Source: Nitriliruptorales bacterium (lineage in GTDB: Bacteria > Actinomycetota > Nitriliruptoria > Euzebyales > Egibacteraceae). Taken from it: a stretch of DNA of 5,052 bases. Numbering within the stretch: the stretch's first letter is position 1; every line of letters begins with the position of its first letter. Of this stretch, positions 1 to 4,366 are shown one piece after another. Location: positions 1 to 5,052 of the forward strand of contig SLNF01000096.1 of NCBI GenBank assembly GCA_007133145.1, read 5' to 3'. Both the position numbers and the translations under genes were made by a program. Below the pieces are notes generated by a model. It did not search any database. It was not told the DNA's origin and worked only from the letters and a program-made list of their open reading frames with translations.

Positions 1-317
1 CGGCGACGCCCGAGCGGCTGGGTGGCGTCGACGTCCCCGGTGCGCCGACGGCGCTGGTCGTGGCCGTGGCAGAGCCCGTGGGCGTCGACGGGCAGCGCGC
101 AGCCCTCGACCGCGCAGGCCCGCGGCATGCCCCTCGGGGGAACGTCGGCGAGCGGGTCGCCGTGACGGCGCCGACGGCGGTCATGGAGCTCGCAGAGCCC
201 GTTGGCGTAGTGCGTCCGCGCGCAGGTCGCCACACCGCAGGACGGCCCTGCGGCGTAGTCCGGCGGCCGCGGCTCACCCGCCAGGTGCGGTCGACGACGC
301 CATGTGGCCAGCTGCAC
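1..317 (-). CDS. Tandem Cys3His (CX4CX9CX2H) putative zinc-binding protein, 3' end cut by window edge
   Basis: Reading the minus strand from a GTG at 317-315 gives an open frame of 105 complete codons that leaves the window still open. An in-frame stop at 326-324 bounds the start; GTG 317 is the only ATG/GTG before the first repeat, and a GTGAGG stretch at 327-322 lies close upstream as a possible ribosome site. The protein holds two copies of one module with identical spacing: C27, C32, C42, H45 and C68, C73, C83, H86. Each copy has GLC before its CX2H end and is followed by an Arg-rich run (DRRRRRHGD, DQRRRRTGD). About 22 residues separate the modules. The spacing suggests two small zinc-binding folds with basic tails, consistent with nucleic-acid binding; that is inference. 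Similar Cys/His modules with a following R-x-R-R-x-G-D segment occur in actinobacterial small or HNH-like proteins, but I cannot name the family. The missing C-terminus may hold further repeats or a catalytic domain. It lies downstream of the tRNA-Gln hairpin, so it is probably a separate transcription unit. Confidence 0.72.
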   Translation of the reverse strand, partial: MQLATWRRRPHLAGEPRPPDYAAGPSCGVATCARTHYANGLCELHDRRRRRHGDPLADVPPRGMPRACAVEGCALPVDAHGLCHGHDQRRRRTGDVDATQPLGRR

Positions 318-468
318 GGTCCCTCACCCCCGGGAGGCCTCACGCCCCCGTTTCGGCTCGAGGGGCCAACGTAGAACAGGGGTGCGACACCACCGGCGGC
401 GCGCGCCGAAGGCCCTGTGGAGGGACGAGGAGGACGAGGCGCAGGCCTCAGCCCTGCGCGCGCGCAAG
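318..468 (-). other. Intergenic region upstream of the Cys3His gene
   Basis: No gene is visible between the tRNA hairpin and the GTG start at 317. On the minus strand TACGTT (373-368) fits the TANNNT pattern of an actinobacterial -10 element about 50 bases before the start, but no -35 hexamer lies at the right distance. A small perfect inverted repeat, GGTG-cga-CACC (381-391), sits just upstream of it and might be an operator. Both calls are weak because such short matches arise often in DNA of this composition. Confidence 0.25.
455..466. repeat. Alternating GC palindrome TGCGCGCGCGCA
   Basis: Twelve bases of strictly alternating pyrimidine-purine sequence form a perfect palindrome next to the 13-bp hairpin at 469-497. 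GCCCT (451-455) and AGGGC (467-471) extend the symmetry if one A is bulged, so this region could form a hairpin that competes with the neighbouring one for bases 469-471. Alternating GC can adopt Z-DNA under negative supercoiling. Chance occurrence in GC-rich DNA is a serious alternative. Confidence 0.35.
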
Positions 469-497
469 GGCCCGCCGCGACCGTGTCGCGGCGGGCC
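469..497 (-). terminator. Perfect 13-bp hairpin downstream of tRNA-Gln, likely terminator
   Basis: The arms at 469-481 (GGCCCGCCGCGAC) and 485-497 are exact reverse complements around a 3-base loop. The structure begins 9 bases after the tRNA 3' end in the direction of tRNA transcription. No U-tract follows on the minus strand (CTTGCGCG comes next), so it is not a canonical Rho-independent terminator. High-GC actinobacteria often have strong hairpins without U-tracts at transcript ends, which makes termination or 3'-end protection of the tRNA precursor the best reading. Thirteen uninterrupted pairs are well beyond the other hairpins in this window. Confidence 0.7.
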
Positions 498-506
498 GTC
501 GTCTCG

Positions 507-578
507 CTCGGGGGGAAGGACTCGAACCCTCAATAACTGGACCAGAACCAGTCGTGTTGCCGATTACACCACCCCCGA
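507..578 (-). tRNA. tRNA-Gln (anticodon CUG)
   Basis: The 72-base minus-strand sequence folds into a complete cloverleaf. The acceptor stem is TCGGGGG (578-572) with CCCCCGA (514-508), and the discriminator is G at 507. The D stem is GTGT/ACAC. The anticodon stem is ACTGG/CCAGT around loop TTCTGGT, giving anticodon CTG at 545-543, which reads CAG. The T stem GAGGG/CCTTC has one G-U pair and encloses TTCGAGT. No CCA is encoded (CGA follows G73), so the end must be added by the CCA-adding enzyme. The first pair is U1-A72, a known feature of bacterial tRNA-Gln and a recognition element for the GatCAB amidotransferase. The gene starts 41 bases after the gltX stop codon, with its own likely promoter in the gap and a strong hairpin behind it. 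No second tRNA is visible nearby. Confidence 0.97.
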
Positions 579-590
579 AGGGCGTCGCCG

Positions 591-619
591 AGCATAGCGA
601 GGTGCCCCGGGCACGGCAA
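591..619 (-). promoter_or_regulatory. Likely sigma70-type promoter of tRNA-Gln
   Basis: On the minus strand TTGCCG (619-614) and TATGCT (596-591) are separated by exactly 17 bases. Each matches four of six bases of the TTGACA and TATAAT consensus, and TATGCT fits the TANNNT pattern. The -35 hexamer begins immediately after the gltX TGA (622-620). Initiation about 6-7 bases after the -10 would fall near 584, leaving a short 5' leader before the tRNA at 578 for RNase P to remove. The position and spacing make an independent promoter more likely than reliance on gltX read-through alone. Confidence 0.6.
602..614. repeat. Perfect palindrome in the tRNA promoter spacer
   Basis: GTGCCC (602-607) and GGGCAC (609-614) are exact reverse complements around one central base. 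The palindrome fills most of the 17-base spacer between the putative -35 and -10 boxes of the tRNA-Gln promoter and touches the last base of the -35 box. It could be a repressor or activator site, or a remnant of a gltX transcript hairpin, although a one-base loop is too tight for a stable RNA stem without opening the inner pairs. Chance is possible. Confidence 0.4.
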
Positions 620-2173
620 TCAGTCGACGGCCGGGGCAGTGAAGCGCTCGCGCGCCTCGCGCACACGGGAGAGGACGGTCTCGCGGTCGAGCACCGCGAG
701 GGTCTCGGGCAGCGGCGGGCTCACCGCGGTGCCGGCCACGGCCACGCGGACCGGCTGCATGACCTTGCCCCGGCCGAGCTCGAGGTCGGCGCAGAGGCGG
801 TCGAAGGCCTCGAGGATCGCCTCGCCCGTCCAGGCGTCGACGTCGGCGAGGGCGGCTTCGGCCGCGGCGAGGACCTCGGCGGCGCGACCCTTCTCGAGGT
901 GCTTGGCGACGGCCTTCTCCTCGTAGGTGACCGCGTCGGCGAAGGCGAAGGCGACGAGCGGCGGGGCCTCGGCGAGGGTCTGGATGCGCTCCTGCAGCAG
1001 CGGCGCGAACGCCTCGAGGAGCGCCCGCTCTTCGGGCTCGGGGGGGTCGGCGACGAGACCGGCCTCGACGAAGAAGGGAACGAGGCGCTCGCTGAGCTCG
1101 GCGACGTCGAGGGTCTTGATCGCGTCGCCGTTGAAGGCGCGCAGCTTGTCGACGTCGAAGTAGGCGGGGTTGCGCCCGACGCGGCTGAGGTCGAAGCGCG
1201 CGATGATCTCGGGCACCGAGAGCTGCTCGGTCTTGCCGTCACCGGGGCTCCAACCGCACAGCGCGAGGAGGTTGACGAGGACCTCGGGCAGGATCCCCTG
1301 CCGTGCGAACTCCTCCACGGCGACCGAGCCGTGGCGCTTCGAGAGCTTCTTGCGGTCCTCGCCGACGAGCATCGGCAGGTGCGCGTAGGTGGCCACCGGA
1401 CCCCACCCGGGCTCGCGCGGCGGCAGGCCGGCGTCGTCGAGCGCGGCGTCGAGGAGCGCGGCGCCGCCGGTCTCGTCGAGGAGGAGCCCGGAGAGGTAGC
1501 GCTGTCGCGGGGTTGCCGAGAGGAGGTCCTCGCCGCGCGCGACGAGGTCGATGCCCTGCGCGAGGTCGTCGACGGTGTTGGCGAGGTAGTACGTCGCCGA
1601 GCCGTCGGCCCGGGCGAGGACGAAGTCGGGCACGTCGGCCCAGGTGACCTCGACCGGGCCGCGGATGAGGTCGTCGACGACGCTTGTGCCCTCGTCGGGG
1701 GTCGCGAGACGCAACACCGGGGTGCGCCCCTCGGCGCGGTAGGCCTCGCGCTCGGCGTCGGTGAGGCGGCGGTGTGCACCGCTGTAGCCGGGCGGGCGGC
1801 CCTCCGCGCGCGCGCGCTCGCGCTCGGCGTCGAGCTCCTCGGCGGTCTCGAAGGCCTCGTAGGCGTGCCCGGCTTCGAGGAGACGCCGGGCGACCGCGGC
1901 GTAGAGCGCGCCCCGCTCGGACTGGCGGTAGGGGCCGTGGGCGCCGCCGACGTCGGGTCCCTCGTCCCAGTGCAGGCCGAGGAAGCGCAGGCCCTCGAGC
2001 ATCCCGAGCATCGAGGCCTCGGTCGCACGCTCGGCGTCGGTGTCCTCGATCCGCAGCACGAAGGTGCCGTCGTTGGCCCGTGCGTGCAGCCAGTTGTAGA
2101 GCGCGGTCCTCGCGCCGCCGACGTGCAGCCAACCACTGGGAGCGGGGCAGAAGCGGACACGAGGCGGGCTCAT
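620..2173 (-). CDS. gltX: Glutamyl-tRNA synthetase (GluRS)
   Basis: This 517-residue class I aminoacyl-tRNA synthetase attaches glutamate to tRNA-Glu in the cytoplasm. The N-terminal Rossmann fold begins at once with PAPSGWLHVGGART; HVGG (17-20) is the HIGH motif. RIEDTD (41-46) follows, and EDRKKLSKRHG carries the KMSKS loop as KLSKR (276-280). The C-terminal helical part (about 320-517) is the anticodon-binding cage, with GKVMQPVRVAVAG near its end. The zinc cysteines of E. coli GluRS are absent: the equivalent segment reads YEAFETAEELD (105-115), as in the Thermus-type enzyme. Residues about 226-260 look longer than usual between STPRQ-like and AHLP motifs. The ATG start is supported by GAGG five bases upstream and by the motif position. 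Adjacent tRNA-Gln suggests the enzyme is non-discriminating and also charges tRNA-Gln with Glu for GatCAB; this is inference. The stop is TGA. Confidence 0.97.
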   Translation of the reverse strand: MSPPRVRFCPAPSGWLHVGGARTALYNWLHARANDGTFVLRIEDTDAERATEASMLGMLEGLRFLGLHWDEGPDVGGAHGPYRQSERGALYAAVARRLLEAGHAYEAFETAEELDAERERARAEGRPPGYSGAHRRLTDAEREAYRAEGRTPVLRLATPDEGTSVVDDLIRGPVEVTWADVPDFVLARADGSATYYLANTVDDLAQGIDLVARGEDLLSATPRQRYLSGLLLDETGGAALLDAALDDAGLPPREPGWGPVATYAHLPMLVGEDRKKLSKRHGSVAVEEFARQGILPEVLVNLLALCGWSPGDGKTEQLSVPEIIARFDLSRVGRNPAYFDVDKLRAFNGDAIKTLDVAELSERLVPFFVEAGLVADPPEPEERALLEAFAPLLQERIQTLAEAPPLVAFAFADAVTYEEKAVAKHLEKGRAAEVLAAAEAALADVDAWTGEAILEAFDRLCADLELGRGKVMQPVRVAVAGTAVSPPLPETLAVLDRETVLSRVREARERFTAPAVD

Positions 2174-2215
2174 CGGATCCTCACAGCTCGGAGACGGCGG
2201 TCGCGCGACAGGCTA
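2174..2215 (-). promoter_or_regulatory. gltX ribosome site and possible -10 element
   Basis: On the minus strand GAGG (2182-2179) lies five bases before the gltX ATG and is a good Shine-Dalgarno site that fixes the start. TAGCCT (2215-2210) fits the TANNNT -10 pattern 36 bases before the start, but no recognisable -35 hexamer lies 16-18 bases further upstream. The ribosome site is convincing; the promoter element is tentative. Confidence 0.45.
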
Positions 2216-2222
2216 GCGGGCG

Positions 2223-2284
2223 GTGGCAGCCGGCCCCGGCCGCCCCGGGCGCGTACCGCCTGAGCCCTCGGGGCAGGCTGCCGC
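2223..2284. repeat. Inverted-repeat region between divergent genes
   Basis: GGCAGCC (2225-2231) and GGCTGCC (2276-2282) are exact reverse complements, extended outward by a T-G and a G-C pair. The enclosed 44 bases hold further self-complementary GC blocks, including GCCTG-AGCCC / GGGGC-AGGC (2258-2278) with a two-base bulge. If the oxidoreductase transcript starts upstream of 2223, its leader could fold into a branched structure ending about 23 bases before the Shine-Dalgarno site. No riboswitch or attenuator class is recognised, and GC-rich spacers give many chance pairings. Confidence 0.3.
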
Positions 2285-2306
2285 GCGGAGGCCCAACCCC
2301 GAGTGT

Positions 2307-2312
2307 GAGAGG
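2307..2312 (+). promoter_or_regulatory. Ribosome binding site of the oxidoreductase gene
   Basis: GAGAGG lies seven bases before the ATG at 2320. It decides the start: the reading frame is open far upstream, back into the gltX coding region, but only this ATG has a proper ribosome site and places a GATGFTGR dinucleotide-binding loop near the N-terminus as the family requires. Confidence 0.75.
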
Positions 2313-2319
2313 TCCGGTC

Positions 2320-3456
2320 ATGACCCGTCCCGAGCACGACCTCGTCCTGCTGGGGGCGACGGGCTTCACCGGACGGCTTGCCGCCGCGCACCTCGCCACG
2401 CGCGCCGCCGCCGAGGGTCGGCGGGTCGCCATCGCCGGCCGGGACCGCTGGCGGCTCACCACGCTCGCCGAGGAGCTCGGCGGGCACCTCGCCGTCGAGG
2501 TCGTCGACACCGACGACCTCGGCGGGCTCATGGACCTGGCCTCGCGCACGCGGGTGCTCGCCACGACCGTCGGCCCCTACGCCCGCCGCGGCCGACTCGT
2601 GCCACAGGCCTGCGCCCGGACCGGCACGTCCTACCTCGACCTGGCCGGTGAGCCGGTCTTCGTCGCCGACGTCGCCTGGCGTCACGACGCCGAGGCCCGC
2701 CGCACCGGGGCGACGCTCGTGAGCAGCTGCGGGTTCGAGTCGGTGGTCACCGACCTCGGCGCCCAGCTCGCCGTCGAGGCCCTCGCCCCCGGCGACGACG
2801 AGCCCGTCGAGGTCCGCAGCTACCTGCGTGGGCAGGGGGCGGCGAGCGGCGGGACGATCGCCTCGGCCTTCGAGTCGCTGGGCGGTCGGGCCCGACGCGT
2901 GCCGCCACCCTCCCGGGGCCGCCGGCCCACCGCGAGGATCACCGACGGCGTCCACGAGGCTGAGGTCATCGACGGCGTCGGGGTCCCCCTGCCGACCGTC
3001 GACGGCCAGGTCGTCCGGCGGTCGGCGGCGCGCCTGCCCGGCTACGGCGCACGCTTCGCCTTCGGCTACTTCCTCGCCGCACCCTCCCGGCTCGTCGGGC
3101 TCGGGATGCTCGCGGCGATGACCGGCCTCTCGGCCCTCGCCGCGACCCCGCCGACGAGGACCCTGCTGCGCGCCTTCGCCCCCTCCCCCGGTGAGGGCCC
3201 GTCGGCTGCGCGCCGCGCCGAGCACTGGTTCACCGTCACGAGCGTCGCGAGCGCCGGCGGGCGGCAGGTGGCCAGCGAGGTCGCCGGCGGGGACGCGGGC
3301 TACGACGAGACCGCGGTGATCCTCGGTGAGGCCGCCCTCGCCCTCGCCGCCGGCGAGGCGTTGGCCACGGGGGCGTGCGGCCCCGCCGAGGCGCTCGGGT
3401 CCGGCCTGCGCGAGCGCCTGCGCGCGCAGGGGCTGGGCTTCGAGGTCACCGGCTGA
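2320..3456 (+). CDS. Saccharopine-dehydrogenase-like oxidoreductase (trans-acting enoyl reductase type)
   Basis: This 378-residue protein starts with an NAD(P)-binding Rossmann domain: LVLLGATGFTGR with GATGFTGR at 12-19, then AIAGRDR (37-43), where the Arg pair could favour NADP. TTVGPYARRG (82-91), YLDLAGE (105-111) and CGFESVVTDLG (137-147) match conserved blocks of the saccharopine-dehydrogenase-like family. SGGTIAS (176-182), PSPGEGPS (288-295) and GDAGYDETA (324-332) match the Rv2449c/Rv2953 branch. Rv2953 of M. tuberculosis is a trans-acting enoyl reductase in phthiocerol dimycocerosate and phenolic glycolipid synthesis. A hydrophobic stretch at about 247-276 may contact membrane or lipid. 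No polyketide synthase lies in the window, so the substrate is unknown and lysine metabolism should not be assumed. The CGF block reads ESVVTD where relatives usually have DSIPSD. The gene is divergent from gltX and convergent with the FAH gene; its TGA lies inside a perfect palindrome. Confidence 0.88.
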   Translation: MTRPEHDLVLLGATGFTGRLAAAHLATRAAAEGRRVAIAGRDRWRLTTLAEELGGHLAVEVVDTDDLGGLMDLASRTRVLATTVGPYARRGRLVPQACARTGTSYLDLAGEPVFVADVAWRHDAEARRTGATLVSSCGFESVVTDLGAQLAVEALAPGDDEPVEVRSYLRGQGAASGGTIASAFESLGGRARRVPPPSRGRRPTARITDGVHEAEVIDGVGVPLPTVDGQVVRRSAARLPGYGARFAFGYFLAAPSRLVGLGMLAAMTGLSALAATPPTRTLLRAFAPSPGEGPSAARRAEHWFTVTSVASAGGRQVASEVAGGDAGYDETAVILGEAALALAAGEALATGACGPAEALGSGLRERLRAQGLGFEVTG

Positions 3457-3463
3457 GCCGGTG
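3447..3463 (+). terminator. Perfect hairpin with the stop codon as its loop
   Basis: CACCGGC (3447-3453) and GCCGGTG (3457-3463) are exact reverse complements, and the three loop bases are precisely the TGA stop codon of the oxidoreductase gene. The last two sense codons plus one base (end of Val-Thr-Gly) make the left arm. There is no U-tract. It could act as a transcript-end hairpin for this gene and, being symmetrical, for the convergent FAH gene whose stop is 38 bases beyond. Translating ribosomes would melt the left arm, so its effect may depend on translation. Confidence 0.45.
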
Positions 3464-3470
3464 CGAGCGC

Positions 3471-3490
3471 CGGCCGACCATGACCGGCCG
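3471..3490. terminator. Hairpin in the convergent intergenic gap
   Basis: CGGCCG (3471-3476) and CGGCCG (3485-3490) form a six-pair stem around the eight-base loop ACCATGAC, ten bases past the end of the FAH gene on its own strand. Another possible stem, GCCGG (3457-3461) with CCGGC (3470-3474), overlaps it and the stop-codon hairpin, so only some of these can form together. No U-tract is present on either side. The site fits a compact bidirectional terminator between converging genes, but the stems are short. Confidence 0.35.
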
Positions 3491-3500
3491 CTGCGCGGGC

Positions 3501-4283
3501 CTACCCGCGCTCCGCGGCGACGGGGTTGCGCAACGCACCGATCCCCTCCACGGAGACCTCGCAGGTCTGGCCGTCGGCGAGCGGACCGACCCCCGCGGGC
3601 GTCCCGGTGAGCACGACGTCACCGGGCAGCAGCGTCGCGAACGCCGAGACGTGGGCGAGCAGCGTCGGGACGTCGAAGACGAGGTCGGCGGTGCTGCCGT
3701 CCTGGCGCACCTCGTCGTCGACGGTGCAGCGCACGGCGAGGCCCGCGGCGGGGTCGAGCTCGGTCTCGATCCAGGGTCCGAGCGGGCAGAAGCTGTCGAA
3801 GCCCTTCGCCCTCGTGAACTGCCCGTCACGGCGCTGCAGGTCGCGGGCGGTGACGTCGTTGGCGACGGTGTAGCCGAGGATCGACTCGGCCGCCTCAGCC
3901 GGCGTCGCGCGACGCACGAGACGAGCGACGACGACGGCGAGCTCGGCCTCGTGGTGGACCTCGGCGGACTCCGGCGGCAGCCGTATCGCCTCGCCGGGAC
4001 CGATCACCGCCGTGGGGAGCTTCGCGAACACGAGCGGCTCGGAGGGCACCTCCCCGCCCATCTCCGCAGCGTGCCCGGCGTAGTTCTTGCCGATCGCGAG
4101 GATCTTCGAGGGGATGATCGGCGCGAGCAGCGGGACGTCGGCGAGCGGCGCGACCTGGTCGGTCAGCCGCAGCTCGCCGAAGGGATGGCCGTCGAGCAGC
4201 GCGACGTGGTCGGATCTGCCCTCTGGCCTCGTGACGACGCCGAAGGCGGGGCCACTCGGCCTCGCGACGCGAACGATGCGCAC
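3501..4283 (-). CDS. Fumarylacetoacetate hydrolase (FAH) family protein
   Basis: This 260-residue protein has a small N-terminal domain (about 1-55, resembling the Rv2993c-type N-terminus) followed by a full FAH fold. GKNYAGHAAEM (65-75) carries the likely catalytic pair H71 and E74. HHEAEL supplies metal ligands E112 and E114, and NDVTARD (142-148) supplies D143. K160 in AKGFDSFCPLGPW and GTPAGVG (227-233) complete the expected active-site blocks. Members cleave or isomerise 2-oxo acids with Mg2+ or Mn2+, for example fumarylpyruvate, acylpyruvates, oxaloacetate or homoprotocatechuate-pathway intermediates; the substrate cannot be told here. The start is GTG, fixed by AAGGAG five bases upstream; the stop is TAG. 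In mycobacteria a homologue (Rv2993c) lies beside gltX; here another gene separates them. The transporter gene upstream on the same strand may share its transcript. No aromatic-degradation enzymes are in view. Confidence 0.93.
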   Translation of the reverse strand: MRIVRVARPSGPAFGVVTRPEGRSDHVALLDGHPFGELRLTDQVAPLADVPLLAPIIPSKILAIGKNYAGHAAEMGGEVPSEPLVFAKLPTAVIGPGEAIRLPPESAEVHHEAELAVVVARLVRRATPAEAAESILGYTVANDVTARDLQRRDGQFTRAKGFDSFCPLGPWIETELDPAAGLAVRCTVDDEVRQDGSTADLVFDVPTLLAHVSAFATLLPGDVVLTGTPAGVGPLADGQTCEVSVEGIGALRNPVAAERG

Positions 4284-4288
4284 GACGA

Positions 4289-4294
4289 CTCCTT
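4289..4294 (-). promoter_or_regulatory. Strong ribosome site fixing a GTG start for the FAH gene
   Basis: AAGGAG on the minus strand (4294-4289) lies five bases before the GTG at 4283-4281. It is the best Shine-Dalgarno match in the window and shows that translation begins with GTG, giving MRIVRVARP, the usual N-terminal beta strand of this subfamily. Confidence 0.85.
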
Positions 4295-4318
4295 CCGGTG
4301 CTGCGGTCCAGCCGGCCG

Positions 4319-4339
4319 CGCGTGACGGCAGGGCACGCG
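4319..4339. repeat. Inverted repeat between the transporter and FAH genes
   Basis: CGCGTG (4319-4324) and CACGCG (4334-4339) are exact reverse complements around a nine-base loop in the 83-base gap (4284-4366). It could be a weak terminator for the transporter gene, an attenuator, or an operator for the FAH gene. No U-tract follows. TTGACT on the minus strand (4347-4342) resembles a -35 box just upstream, but no acceptable -10 lies 16-18 bases further on. Confidence 0.3.
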
Positions 4340-4366
4340 GCAGTCAAGCATGCCCGGCGGCGGGGC

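Noticed and set aside
60..374. A plus-strand open frame of 104 codons at the left edge
   Set aside because: It is antisense to the Cys3His gene; the paired Cys/His spacing on the minus strand is much stronger evidence for that strand.
380..506. A second tRNA (for example tRNA-Glu) beside tRNA-Gln
   Set aside because: No TTCGA T-loop or cloverleaf could be built on either strand outside 507-578.
302..2263. A plus-strand open frame of 653 codons opposite gltX
   Set aside because: It lies antisense to a clearly recognised GluRS, has a low-complexity Gly/Glu/Val/Arg composition without motifs, and is explained by lack of stops in GC-rich DNA.
1774..2319. An upstream extension of the oxidoreductase frame
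   Set aside because: The added residues are low-complexity Arg/Ala sequence inside gltX, and the ATG at 2320 has a good ribosome site and the correct distance to the Rossmann loop.
2170..3225. A minus-strand open frame of 351 codons opposite the oxidoreductase gene
   Set aside because: It shows no family motifs and overlaps the gltX start and the recognised plus-strand gene; it is a shadow of that gene's codon bias.
3375..4325. A plus-strand open frame of 316 codons opposite the FAH gene
   Set aside because: It is antisense to a gene with all FAH active-site blocks and has a biased composition rich in Arg, Gly, Glu and Asp.
4319..4347. A promoter for the FAH gene using TTGACT at 4347-4342
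   Set aside because: No TANNNT-like -10 hexamer lies 16-18 bases downstream on the minus strand.
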